NCBI RefSeq assembly: GCF_025403375.1
Contig: NZ_JAMPTM010000003.1
Coordinates: forward strand, 24,046 to 88,045
Length of the DNA stretch: 64,000 nt
Reading direction: 5' to 3'
DNA from: Frankia gtarii
GTDB taxonomy: Bacteria; Actinomycetota; Actinomycetes; Frankiales; Frankiaceae
Under the pieces are notes generated by a model, which was given only the letters and a program-made list of their open reading frames with translations, was not told where the DNA came from and made no database searches. Every line of letters begins with the position of its first letter. Within the stretch, counting starts at the first letter, position 1. The position numbers were made by a program, and so were the translations under genes. This document shows positions 41,974-50,416 of the stretch, piece after piece.

Positions 41974-43170
41974 GTGCTCGGCCGGCTGCGCCACGGTCGG
42001 GTCGGCCGCTTCCTGCGGGCCCACCCGAAGCTGGTCGACGGCGGCCTGGCCGCGACCCTCGGCCTGTTGTCGTGGGCTGCGCTGCTGAACACCCTGGCGG
42101 TTACCGCCGGCGCCCGTCAGCTTGCCGTGATCGCCCTGACCGTGCTGGGGCTGCTCCCGCTGATCTGGCGGCGCCAGCTCCCGGCGGCGGTCTTCGCCGC
42201 CTGCGTCGGGGCCGGCGTGCTGCAGATCGTGGTGGGCCCGACGGTGGAGAGCAATCTCGGGGTGCCGGTCGCCTTCTACACCGTGGCGGCGCTGTGCACG
42301 CGGCGGGTCCGGCTGGCAGCGGTGGTCGTCATGGCCGCCTCGATCGTCCTGGCCAGTGTGGCCTGGCACCACGAGGACCAGGCCTCGATCCTCGCCGATC
42401 TGGTCGTCCTCGGTTTGATCACCGTCACCGCGGGGGTGCTGGGCCGCAACGCGGGAACGCGGCGGGCCTACCTCGCGACTCTGACCGATCGGGCCGACCG
42501 GCTGGAGCGGGAACGCGACCAGCAGGCCCAGCTCGCCGCCGCCGCCGAGCGGGCCCGCATCGCCCGGGAGATGCACGACGTCGTGGCCCACAACCTGTCC
42601 GTGATGATTGCCCTGGCCGATGGCGCGCAGTTCGCGCTGACCAGCTCGGCGCCGCAGGCCGAGCAGGCGATCGCGCAGGTGTCGCGGACCGGCCGGGAGG
42701 CCCTGGCGGAGATGCGCCGCCTGCTGGGAGTGCTCCGGGAGGACGGCGCCGCGGATCTGACCGCGCCCCAGCCCCGGCTGACCGACCTCGACGCGCTGAT
42801 CGACCAGGTCCGTCGGGCCGGCCTACCGGTGAGCCTCACCATCAGCGGGAAGTCGCTCGACCTGCCGGCCGGAGTCCAGCTCACCGTCTTCCGGCTGGTC
42901 CAGGAGGCGCTCACCAACACCCTCAAGCACGCCGGGCCGGAGGCCACGGCCACCGTGGAGCTGCGCTACGACCGGCGCGGGATCGCCGTCGACGTCCGCG
43001 ACACCGGCCGGGGCGGTGCGGGCGCCACGGCGAGCCTCGGCGGCCAGGGTCTCGCCGGCATGCGGGAACGCAGCGCCGTGTACGGCGGCACGGTGCAGGC
43101 CGGGCCCGGGCCGGACGGTGGGTGGCGGGTCAGCGCCCGGATCAACGCCGATGGGAAAGTGCCGGGGTGA
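41974..43170 (+). CDS. Sensor histidine kinase (NarL/DesK type)
   Basis: About 398 residues from GTG 41974, which follows GGGG; no better in-frame start was found between the permease stop and here. Membrane helices cover about residues 20-150, then a short coil (LTDRADRLERERDQQAQL), the phospho-acceptor motif RIAREMHDVVAHNLSVMI, and an ATPase domain with VQEALTNTLKHAG, DTGRGG and GQGLAGMRERS. It probably senses membrane stress and phosphorylates the regulator it overlaps (GTGA). Confidence 0.9.
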   Translation: MLGRLRHGRVGRFLRAHPKLVDGGLAATLGLLSWAALLNTLAVTAGARQLAVIALTVLGLLPLIWRRQLPAAVFAACVGAGVLQIVVGPTVESNLGVPVAFYTVAALCTRRVRLAAVVVMAASIVLASVAWHHEDQASILADLVVLGLITVTAGVLGRNAGTRRAYLATLTDRADRLERERDQQAQLAAAAERARIAREMHDVVAHNLSVMIALADGAQFALTSSAPQAEQAIAQVSRTGREALAEMRRLLGVLREDGAADLTAPQPRLTDLDALIDQVRRAGLPVSLTISGKSLDLPAGVQLTVFRLVQEALTNTLKHAGPEATATVELRYDRRGIAVDVRDTGRGGAGATASLGGQGLAGMRERSAVYGGTVQAGPGPDGGWRVSARINADGKVPG

Positions 43171-43988
43171 CCTCCGCCGTCCCCTCCTCCCCCTCCTCCT
43201 CTCCTGTCACGTCGGTCCTGCTCGTGGACGACCAGCCGCTGCTGCGGCTGGGTTTCCGGATGGTGCTCGACTCCCAGGCCGATCTCACCGTCGTCGGGGA
43301 GGCCGGGGACGGAGCCGAGGCCGTCGCCCTCACCGCGGCGATGCGACCGGATGTCGTGTTGATGGACGTGCGGATGCCGGGGATGAACGGCATCGAGGCG
43401 ACGAACCGGATTGTCGCTTCCGGCAGCGCGTCGCGGGTGCTGATCCTGACGACCTTCGATCTCGACGAGTACGCCTTCGCCGGGTTACGGGCCGGGGCCA
43501 GTGGGTTCCTGCTCAAGGACGTTCCGCCGACCGACCTGCTCTCGGCGATCCGGGCGGTCGCGACTGGCGACGCGGTCGTCGCGCCCAGCATCACCCGGCG
43601 GCTGCTCGACGCCTTCGCCCACCGGCTGCCCGATCCGGCGGCGGCAGCCGAAACGGACACGACCGGTACCCCCGGGGCTGTCGGGGCTGCCGGGACCGGG
43701 GGTGCCGGTCTGACACCGTCGCTCCCGGCCGGAGCGCCACCGCGCCGGACCGGTGACCGACGCCTGGACCGGCTCACCGAGCGGGAGCGGGACGTGTTGG
43801 ACGAGGTCGCCGCCGGGCGTTCCAACGCCGAGATCGCGGCCCGACTGGTGCTGTCGGAGGCCACGGTGAAGACCCACGTCGGGCGGATCCTGGCCAAGCT
43901 CGAACTGCGAGACCGGGTGCAGGCGGTCGTCTTCGCCTACGAGACCGGCGTGGTCCGCCCGTCGGACAGCCCGCCCCGACTGGAGTGA
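43167..43988 (+). CDS. NarL/LuxR-family response regulator
   Basis: 273 residues. The receiver domain has VLLVDDQP, phospho-acceptor Asp in VVLMDVRMPG, and Lys in FLLKDVPP. A disordered Gly/Ala/Pro linker of about 45 residues leads to a LuxR HTH (LTERERDVLDEVAAGRSNAE, IAARLVLSEATVKTHVGRIL). It overlaps the kinase stop as GTGA. It probably controls the upstream transporter operon. Confidence 0.93.
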   Translation: MTSAVPSSPSSSPVTSVLLVDDQPLLRLGFRMVLDSQADLTVVGEAGDGAEAVALTAAMRPDVVLMDVRMPGMNGIEATNRIVASGSASRVLILTTFDLDEYAFAGLRAGASGFLLKDVPPTDLLSAIRAVATGDAVVAPSITRRLLDAFAHRLPDPAAAAETDTTGTPGAVGAAGTGGAGLTPSLPAGAPPRRTGDRRLDRLTERERDVLDEVAAGRSNAEIAARLVLSEATVKTHVGRILAKLELRDRVQAVVFAYETGVVRPSDSPPRLE

Positions 43989-44661
43989 GAGCGGTGGCCC
44001 GGTGGCCCTCTGTGGGGACGGCGGCCACGAGTCCCCGCTTTTCCAGGGCCGGTAGTTTGCGCGCTGCGCATCTGCGAGCAAGGCGCTACGGAGGGTATCC
44101 GATCTTCCCGCGTCCCTCCGCATCCGCGGATCGCAGACCGCGAAAATCTCCGCACTTGCGATGATCTGTAAAATTCCACTAGACTGGCCTGGACGCCGGT
44201 TCCGGATGGCGCCGGTGAACGGGTGTGCTCGTCACCCCGGAATTCGCGCGCTGTCCGCGTCATGTTGCTGTCGACTGCTGTGGCGTACGGTCGCGCTGCG
44301 GATCTCGGCCTGGTCGCGGTGGAGTCCGCGCCCGCTGTTGCACGTCGGAAAAGTCTTCGGAAAGGAGGCTCTGACCGCGCGGTATCCACGGGAACGCGGC
44401 GGTAGCTGGGGCAGAAAGAACCACAGTCGGCGCTCGGTGTGGTGGCGAGCCTTTTCGGCTCGGTCGATTTCCGGTCGGTCGATTTTCGGCAGGCTGCACC
44501 GGACCCGGATCGATTCGTGGCCGTCAGACGCCCGCACGGTCGAGCGGGGCTGAAACGCGGCCGAAGATATCGCTGAAAATTCCTCGGTGAAGCACCGGGA
44601 GCGGCCGACGAAACATCGTGTTCATGATTTCGTTACCCTGTTTTATCGGGGTCGATCTTAC
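43989..44661. other. Intergenic region
   Basis: About 670 bp with no supported gene. It becomes AT-richer towards the promoter of the binding-protein gene. A frame at 44161-44553 is open but lacks coding character. Confidence 0.35.
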
Positions 44662-44691
44662 TTGACGTTTATCTTTTCCCGCTGCTAACTT
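44662..44691 (+). promoter_or_regulatory. Probable promoter of the substrate-binding lipoprotein
   Basis: TTGACG (44662-44667), an 18-bp spacer, then TAACTT (44686-44691), close to the vegetative consensus and in an AT-rich stretch. Confidence 0.6.
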
Positions 44692-44715
44692 CCGCCCATG
44701 ATTATTCATAGCGTG

Positions 44716-44737
44716 CCGAGCGGCGTGAATCGCTCGG
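44716..44737 (+). promoter_or_regulatory. Leader hairpin next to the ribosome binding site
   Basis: CCGAGCG-N8-CGCTCGG, a perfect 7-bp stem ending just before TTTGGGGGGA, the ribosome binding site. It could affect translation start or mRNA stability. Confidence 0.5.
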
Positions 44738-44785
44738 TTTGGGGGGACTGTCAGTGAGTTCTTTGGGGGGATGGTCGGTAAGTTC
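44738..44785 (+). repeat. 24-bp tandem duplication of the translation start region
   Basis: Two copies (44738-44761, 44762-44785; 20 of 24 bases equal), each with TTTGGGGGGA followed by a GTCxGTxAGTTC segment. The first copy holds the GTG start; the second encodes LGGWSVSS in the N-terminus. Confidence 0.75.
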
Positions 44786-45941
44786 GACGCGCCGCCCGGC
44801 GCGGGTCGCCGTCGCGGTCGGTGTCGCGAGCGTGTTCGCGCTGGCGGCCTGCTCGAGTTCGGGTGGCTCGAGCGCCGACGCCGGCAGTAAGAGCAGTGCG
44901 ACGCCTACGACGTCTGCCACGCCCGCCACGCATGTCGTGACGGACCTGTCGGGCGCGAAGGTGACGGTGCCGACGACGATCAACCGCATCGCCGAGCAGT
45001 TCCCGGCGCATACCGTGGCCGACATCATGCTCGGCGTCGGCGACAAGCTGGTCGCGATCCAGCAGAACGTGAGCACGATTCCGTTCCTGCAGGCCGTGCA
45101 GCCGTCGATCACGAAGGTGCCGCAGCTGTTCCACAGCAGCAACGTGAACATGGAGCAGCTGCTCGCCCAGAAGCCGGACGTGGTCTCCGCGCTCTCCGGT
45201 GGTGACACGGCGAAACCCTTCCAGGCCGCCGGGATCCCGGCGGTGGTCATGGTCTTTCCGAAGTACGCGCAGCTGACGCAGTCGATCACCGTCGCCGGGG
45301 AGACCTACGGCGGCGCCGCGGTGGCCAAGGCGAAGGCCTACAACGCCTACTTCGACAAGGTTGACAGCACCCTGACGTCGAAGCTGGCGACGTCGACGAC
45401 CAAGCCGACCGTGGTGTACATCGAGGCGTACGCCGGCAACAACATCGTGGTCCAGGGCGGGTCGTCGCTGCCGGACCAGTGGATCACGAAGGCCGGCGGG
45501 ACGGACGTCGCGAAGGGGATCAGCGGCAGTCGCGTGAACGTGACCATGGAGCAGCTGCTGCAGTGGAACCCGGACAACGTGATCATCCAGGCGCCGGGTG
45601 GTGACCAGGGCCTGGCCGCCGACACCGGCGCCTCGGTGCTGGCGGGCCTGTCGAAGATCAGTGGCTGGAGCGATCTGAAGGCGGTCAAGTCGGACAAGGT
45701 GTTCATCGACCCGCGCGGGCTGTACGCGTGGGGCCAGTACACCGTCGAGCAGGCGCTGCAGCTGCAGTGGGTCGCGAAGGTCCTCAACCCGTCGCTGTTC
45801 ACCGACGTCGACATCCGGTCGGTCACCCGCGACTTCTACAAGAACCACTTCGACTACACGCCGTCCGACACGCAGCTCAACGACATCCTGCAGACCACCT
45901 CGGCGGACGGCATCGCCACCGCGAAGAACGCCATCTCCTGA
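44754..45941 (+). CDS. ABC transporter substrate-binding lipoprotein (FecB/BtuF type)
   Basis: 395 residues from GTG 44754, seven bases after GGGGGG. Signal VAVAVGVASVFALAAC is a lipoprotein signal. The mature protein is a class III binding protein: VTDLSGAKVTVPTTINRIAE, VGDKLVAIQ, NMEQLLAQKPDVVSA, GIPAVVMVFP, then TMEQLLQWNPDNVIIQAP. Relatives bind ferric siderophores, haem or cobalamin. No permease or ATPase gene lies beside it, so it must borrow one from elsewhere. No clear iron-box sequence was found in the leader. Confidence 0.9.
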   Translation: MSSLGGWSVSSTRRPARVAVAVGVASVFALAACSSSGGSSADAGSKSSATPTTSATPATHVVTDLSGAKVTVPTTINRIAEQFPAHTVADIMLGVGDKLVAIQQNVSTIPFLQAVQPSITKVPQLFHSSNVNMEQLLAQKPDVVSALSGGDTAKPFQAAGIPAVVMVFPKYAQLTQSITVAGETYGGAAVAKAKAYNAYFDKVDSTLTSKLATSTTKPTVVYIEAYAGNNIVVQGGSSLPDQWITKAGGTDVAKGISGSRVNVTMEQLLQWNPDNVIIQAPGGDQGLAADTGASVLAGLSKISGWSDLKAVKSDKVFIDPRGLYAWGQYTVEQALQLQWVAKVLNPSLFTDVDIRSVTRDFYKNHFDYTPSDTQLNDILQTTSADGIATAKNAIS

Positions 45942-45950
45942 CCGGGGTCC

Positions 45951-45987
45951 CGACCCCTCGCATCCGAACAGCGGCCCGAGGGGCGTC
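45951..45987 (+). terminator. Hairpin after the binding-protein gene
   Basis: CGACCCCTCG (45951-45960) pairs with CGAGGGGCGTCG (45976-45987) around a 15-nt loop, 10 bp after the stop. No T-run. The sequence after it repeats GGTGAGGTAAGAG twice (45989-46014). Confidence 0.45.
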
Positions 45988-46279
45988 GGTGAGGTAAGAG
46001 GGTGAGGTAAGAGAAGGCAGGGTCGGACCGGGGCCACCGCACGGCTGATCGTCGAGCCGGGCGGCCCCGGTGAAGGCGGCCGGCACCCGCGGGCGTCGGC
46101 CGCCGCCGACCTCGTGTGGTTGCACTCCGGGACGAGGTGGCAAGCACCCGAGCCGACGGTTCCTGAAAGGTCAGGATCCGAGGGGACGGACCGCGTCCGG
46201 TGTTTTACGATTGGAGCAGCACAAAGGTTCATCGGCTCACCCGTTCGGTCATTGTGGACGGACGTCACGAAGGCAGGCG

Positions 46280-47644
46280 ATGTCGGCCTCACAGACGACC
46301 TCCGTCAAGGGACCCGCGTCGGTTCGTTTCCACGGCGGCGAGGCGTTGCGCAGTGCGGCCGGGCGAGCTCGTCGACGGTTATGGGAGCTGGAGGCACTCC
46401 TCAATCCGGACGTCGTGCCCTCCGAGGTCCTGAACTTCGGCCTACGGCGCGCGGGGGCGGGGCTGGTCGTCGCCGCCGCCTGCCAGACCGCGTTCTGCCT
46501 GGTCACGGCCGGCTTCGCCTACTCATCCGAGTTCATCTACATTGCCTTCCCGCTGTTGATCGTTGGTATCGCGGTCGGCTCGATCGGCATGCTGAGCAGC
46601 TTGCGCCCGGCAATATGGGTGGCGGCGATGTGCGGGATTTTCGCGGTCTTCAGCGTGCTTGCGAGCGTGTCGGTCGCGGGCGAGGACACGGGCGCGACAA
46701 ACGTCGCCGAGCCGCTGGTCGGCCTGGGTGTGTTCAACGCAGGCCTGTCACGGAGTCGGGTGGCGTACGCCTCGGCCGTCCTGCTGATCGCGGCACACCG
46801 CTCGGCTCTCGTCGCCGCCGGAACCGGCGCTCCTACGGAACACGCCGTCCTGACCGCGCTCGAGGTGGGTTCGTTCGTCGCGTCGATTGCGGGAACGGCA
46901 GGCGTGCGGCGTCTGGCGCCCCGGCTCGACGATGCGGCGGAGCGGGATACCCGAGAGGTGGAGCTGCACGCCCGTCACGGCGGCGCCGAGCACCTGCGCG
47001 CGGTGGAGGGCGCCCTGCTCGTCCACGATGGGCCGCTGGACGCGCTGACCCTGATCGGCAACGGCATCATCGCGGATTCGCCCGAGTTCCGCGAGTTGTG
47101 CCGAAGCGGGGCCGCGCAGCTCACCGGCCTGCTCGAATCAGCGGCTTCGGCGATTCCCGCGGCTTTGGCGATTCCGCCGGGTTCGCTGGGTTCGGCGGGT
47201 CTGCTGGGTTCGGCGGATCTGTCGGATTCGTCGGGTTCGGCGGGTGCCGCGCAGGGTGGGCTGGCCGAGGGCCTCGACGAGCTGGGGCAGATCTTCCGGG
47301 GCAGGGGGTTGACCGTCGAGGTCAGCCGGGACGGCGACGCGCACTATCCGGTGGACGTGGCGGTCACGACGGCCTTTGTGCTGGCGATCAGGGAGGCGCT
47401 CACCAACGTCATCCGGCACGCGGGGGTCGATCGTGCCGCCGTCCACGCCGTTGCCAACGGGCAGACGACGACCGTGGCGATCATTGACCGCGGTCGGGGC
47501 TTCAGCCGCCTGGCCGGCGTGCCGGGTGACCGGGTCGGGCTGCGAGGTTCGATCATCCGGCGGCTCGAGGCGGTGGGCGGCGCGGCCGAGATCGACAGCG
47601 CCGCCGGGCGCGGGACGACCGTCACGCTGCGATGGCCGGGGTGA
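46280..47644 (+). CDS. Sensor histidine kinase, atypical
   Basis: 454 residues from ATG 46280 (AAGG upstream). Six hydrophobic helices at about 55-210 precede a cytosolic part with VHDGPLDALTLIGNGII (H-box like), a short low-complexity stretch (GSLGSAGLLGSADLSDSSGS) inserted in the helical domain, and an ATPase domain with REALTNVIRHAG, DRGRGF and GLRGSIIRRLEAVGG. It overlaps the next gene and forms a three-gene operon with it and the regulator. Confidence 0.82.
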   Translation: MSASQTTSVKGPASVRFHGGEALRSAAGRARRRLWELEALLNPDVVPSEVLNFGLRRAGAGLVVAAACQTAFCLVTAGFAYSSEFIYIAFPLLIVGIAVGSIGMLSSLRPAIWVAAMCGIFAVFSVLASVSVAGEDTGATNVAEPLVGLGVFNAGLSRSRVAYASAVLLIAAHRSALVAAGTGAPTEHAVLTALEVGSFVASIAGTAGVRRLAPRLDDAAERDTREVELHARHGGAEHLRAVEGALLVHDGPLDALTLIGNGIIADSPEFRELCRSGAAQLTGLLESAASAIPAALAIPPGSLGSAGLLGSADLSDSSGSAGAAQGGLAEGLDELGQIFRGRGLTVEVSRDGDAHYPVDVAVTTAFVLAIREALTNVIRHAGVDRAAVHAVANGQTTTVAIIDRGRGFSRLAGVPGDRVGLRGSIIRRLEAVGGAAEIDSAAGRGTTVTLRWPG

Positions 47645-48849
47645 GCATCGGTACCTCTCGCTGGGGACGCGAGCGTGCGCGGCGGCGATTCCACGCGCTC
47701 GAGGTCATGTGGCCCGCGATCCCGATCGGGCTGGTGATCATGGGAGTGGTGAACGCCGCTCAGCTGGCGGCCCACTGGTCTGCCTACGACGACGTCCGAG
47801 TCGTGCTGGGCATCTACGTCGGTCTCGCCGCCGTCACCGCCCTGGTTTGGTTCCGCAGCCGTGACGGCCTCGGACCGGTTGTCTCGGCTGTCGCGATCGC
47901 CGCGGGACCGCTGGCGTGCCTGGCGATCGCCACCCAGCTCACGTCGACGGAGCTGGTCGGCCTGGCCAACTGGGTCGCCGGGTTCAGCGTGGTGCCGATC
48001 ATCACCCTGCACTTCTCCCGGCCACCGGAGGAGACGGTGCTCGGCATCGCCGCGTTGATCGGGGCGCAGGCGTTCGTGCTGCGCGACATCAGCGGATCCG
48101 TTCGCGACATGCACGCGGTCGTACTCTCCGGCGGCGCGGCGGCCGCGATCGCGGCCGGGACCGCCTTGCTCGTATCCGCGCTGCGCCGTGCCGTCGAGGC
48201 GGGCCACGAGCTGCGCGCACGCGAGCTGGAGAACCGCTGGCACCAAGCCACGCGGGCGCACGCGGCCGATCGGCGCGATGCTCGCATCAGCGACGCGGAG
48301 CGGCAGGCCGCCGGCCTGCTGTCCGACGTCGCCGCCGGCCGCGTCCGCGCGGACGACTCGACGATGATCGAGCGGGCCGCGCGGCTCGCACGCACGCTGC
48401 GGGTCGAGGTCGCCGAGGCGAGTGCCCGATCGCTGTTGGCGGATCTGCTCGTGACAGACCCGCTGTCGAGATCGGCCACCGTCGACGTGTGGGATCCCGA
48501 CAACCTCACCGACCGGATGCGCGTCGACGATCGGACCAGGCTTGTCGCCGCAGTCCGGGACGTTCTTGCGACGTCGGCGACCTGGGTGACGGTGAGCGTG
48601 CAGGCCGTCTCGCCCGGCCGCGCCGAGGTGTCGATCGGGAACGTGGGCGCGCCGCCACCGACCACCGAGGCGTGGCGTGCCCTGGTCAGGAGCGTCGGCG
48701 CCCGGTCGACCCACCACGAACCCGACCGATGGTTCTACGACTACACACTGTCGATCCGAGCATTGTCGATCCGAGCTTCGAGCATTGTCGATCCAAGCAT
48801 TGTCGATCCGAAACGGGACGCCGAAACGGCGCGAAATCCGGGAGGATAA
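47632..48849 (+). CDS. Membrane protein, degenerate sensor-kinase partner
   Basis: 405 residues. Six membrane helices (about 28-185) are followed by a coiled region (RRAVEAGHELRARELENRWH) and a weak kinase-like part; no His box or ATP-binding boxes are convincing, although the layout copies the kinase upstream. It may be a pseudokinase that pairs with it. Start is ATG 47632 or GTG 47641 (GTGA overlap with the kinase stop). The last 25 residues come from tandem 15-bp repeats around ATTGTCGATCC (48745-48815), encoding SIRALSIR and SIVDPSIVDP. Confidence 0.65.
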   Translation: MAGVSIGTSRWGRERARRRFHALEVMWPAIPIGLVIMGVVNAAQLAAHWSAYDDVRVVLGIYVGLAAVTALVWFRSRDGLGPVVSAVAIAAGPLACLAIATQLTSTELVGLANWVAGFSVVPIITLHFSRPPEETVLGIAALIGAQAFVLRDISGSVRDMHAVVLSGGAAAAIAAGTALLVSALRRAVEAGHELRARELENRWHQATRAHAADRRDARISDAERQAAGLLSDVAAGRVRADDSTMIERAARLARTLRVEVAEASARSLLADLLVTDPLSRSATVDVWDPDNLTDRMRVDDRTRLVAAVRDVLATSATWVTVSVQAVSPGRAEVSIGNVGAPPPTTEAWRALVRSVGARSTHHEPDRWFYDYTLSIRALSIRASSIVDPSIVDPKRDAETARNPGG

Positions 48850-49458
48850 ATGATTACGGCCGCGATCGTGGAAAACGAGATTCACCATCGGCAAGGGCTG
48901 CGGTCGTGGATTGAGCTACACAGCTCCGAGGTCGTCATCGTCGCCGAGGTCGAACACGCCCGGGAGTTGATCTCGCTGCCGAAGCCGTCCGATGTCGTAC
49001 TCCTGGACGCGGTGCTCAACGACGGCACGCGCCTGGCCGCCAACATCCGCGGCCTCGTGAAGCTTGGAAGCCAGATCGTCGTCATCTCGGCCCAGCCCTC
49101 CGAGGAGATGCACCGGGTCGCCCTGCGCGCGGGCGCCCTGTCGGTCCTGCACAAGCACGACGGCTACGACGAGGTGATCCCCGCCGTGGTCGACGCGGCG
49201 GCTGGGCGGCCCCACATCACCATGTTCGGCGCGCGGGCCCTGCAGGGCGCCAAGGTCCCGCTCGGCGACCGGGAGGCGCAGGTACTCCGGCGCTACGCGG
49301 CCGGCATGCGCACCGCCGAGATAGCCAAACGGATGAAGATCGCCGAGGAGACGGTCAAGAGCCATCTCAGCCACATCCGGGACAAGTACCTCGAGGCCGG
49401 CCGCTCTGCCGACCTGCGGCGCATTGCCGAGGAGGATGGCTACTCCCCGAAGTGGTAG
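48850..49458 (+). CDS. LuxR-family response regulator
   Basis: 202 residues, RBS GGGAGG directly before the ATG and one base past the previous stop. The receiver has IVENE, phospho-acceptor Asp in VVLLDAVLND and a Lys in LHKHDGYDE. The LuxR HTH is LGDREAQVLRRYAAGMRTAE, IAKRMKIAEETVKSHLSHI. The receiver is short and slightly divergent but keeps key residues. It probably regulates nearby genes, with the two small genes downstream as candidates. Confidence 0.88.
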   Translation: MITAAIVENEIHHRQGLRSWIELHSSEVVIVAEVEHARELISLPKPSDVVLLDAVLNDGTRLAANIRGLVKLGSQIVVISAQPSEEMHRVALRAGALSVLHKHDGYDEVIPAVVDAAAGRPHITMFGARALQGAKVPLGDREAQVLRRYAAGMRTAEIAKRMKIAEETVKSHLSHIRDKYLEAGRSADLRRIAEEDGYSPKW

Positions 49459-49482
49459 CGTGACCGCGCTTCGCCCCTGCGC

Positions 49483-49546
49483 TCCGTTCCTCCGTTCCTC
49501 CGTTCCTCCGTTCCTCCGTTCCTCCGTTCCTCCGTTCCTCCGTTCC
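49483..49546. repeat. Octamer microsatellite (TCCGTTCC)8
   Basis: Eight perfect tandem copies of TCCGTTCC, starting 25 bp after the regulator stop. Eight is not a multiple of three, so copy change in a frame would shift it; here it is between genes and could alter spacing of regulatory elements. Confidence 0.95.
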
Positions 49547-49710
49547 TTAGCGCATTCTCTCGCCGGACGCACTACCCCTCCGGAGTAGTGGCCGCTACCT
49601 CGCCGGTCGATTTTCACTGTCGTCTTCTTCGCGCATTCTGATGTCGGTCCCCGCGAGATCAGCCAGAAAACGGCCTGACTCGGCGACCACCTGTGTGAAG
49701 GGAGAACACG

Positions 49711-49944
49711 ATGGCCTTCGGAGCGTCAATCGTCATCAACCGGGCACTGAAGCCCGCCCGTAACGCCCTGGGCGAGGCGGTCGGCGAGGCGATCGCCGAC
49801 ATGAGCGGCGCGACGGGACGCGAGCGGGAGCGAATCGTCAACAACACCCGCCGGGTCGTCAACATCACTACCGGCCTCGCCGTCTCGGCGGTCATCGGGG
49901 ACGCCCTGGGAGTCACCGACGTGATCGAGGGCGCCGCCTCCTGA
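49711..49944 (+). CDS. Small protein A, unknown
   Basis: 77 residues. RBS GAAGGGAG lies before the ATG. The sequence is helical and amphipathic: RALKPARNALGEAVGEAIAD, then RERERIVNNTRRVVNITTGL, ending with a hydrophobic stretch AVSAVIGDALGVTDVIEG. No signal peptide or Cys. It is followed 39 bp later by a second small gene and preceded by a two-component operon. Function unknown. Confidence 0.7.
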   Translation: MAFGASIVINRALKPARNALGEAVGEAIADMSGATGRERERIVNNTRRVVNITTGLAVSAVIGDALGVTDVIEGAAS

Positions 49945-49983
49945 GCAGTGCGCCGGGCTGATTCCAGGGAGGAGGTGAAAGAA

Positions 49984-50214
49984 GTGGTGTTCGACTTTTT
50001 CGACGACCTGTTCGATCTGATCTCCGACATCTTCGACGGTGACTCCGATGTTGACTCGGGCGGCGGTGATGCCAGCTCCGGCAGCTCGGGTGGCTCCGGT
50101 GGTTCGGGTGGTTCGGGTGGTTCGGAGATCAAGTTCGGCGGGATCGGCTGCGACTGCTCGTACAACCCGAACACCTGCGGAGCCGGCTGGGCTTGCCGCT
50201 GGCAGTCCGGATAG
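49984..50214 (+). CDS. Small protein B, acidic with Cys-rich C-terminus (RiPP-like candidate)
   Basis: 76 residues from GTG 49984 (nine bases after GGGAGGAGG). The N-terminal 20 residues form an acidic amphipathic helix (VFDFFDDLFDLISDIFDGD). A Gly/Ser linker (SGSSGGSGGSGGSGGS) leads to a C-terminal block GIGCDCSYNPNTCGAGWACR with four Cys (56, 58, 65, 71). The layout of charged leader, flexible linker and short Cys core resembles a precursor peptide, but no modifying enzyme gene is adjacent. It may instead be a small metal-binding or disulphide protein. Confidence 0.65.
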   Translation: MVFDFFDDLFDLISDIFDGDSDVDSGGGDASSGSSGGSGGSGGSGGSEIKFGGIGCDCSYNPNTCGAGWACRWQSG

Positions 50215-50216
50215 TC

Positions 50217-50329
50217 GAGTCCGACGCGGGCACGCGGGCACGCGGGAATCATTGCGGTGCGTTTTACGCGATCCTCAGGCTCAGACCGCGCAAAACGCAC
50301 CGCAGTCGGCGCCGCACGGGTTCGGACTC
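50217..50329. repeat. Nested inverted repeats, MITE-like or structured RNA
   Basis: Outer arms GAGTCCGA (50217-50224) and TCGGACTC (50322-50329) enclose an inner hairpin: TGCGGTGCGTTTT (50253-50265) pairs exactly with AAAACGCACCGCA (50292-50304), continued by four more base pairs after a mismatch, loop 16 nt. It starts three bases after the stop of small protein B. It could be a terminator, a structured RNA or a small non-autonomous mobile element. Confidence 0.65.
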
Positions 50330-50416
50330 CCTCGGCAAGGGGCGTCAGGGGAAGGAGACCACCGGCATCGGGACGTACCCGGACGACATGGCGATCACAT
50401 CTTCGCGGGGGGCGCG

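Noticed and set aside
44161..44553. 130-codon frame before the binding-protein gene
   Set aside because: Basic, Cys/Trp-rich chance composition with no ribosome binding site or homology I can see.
49483..49546. Octamer repeat as a coding repeat (RRNGGTEE on the minus strand)
   Set aside because: The frame containing it is antisense to the response regulator and has no supported start.
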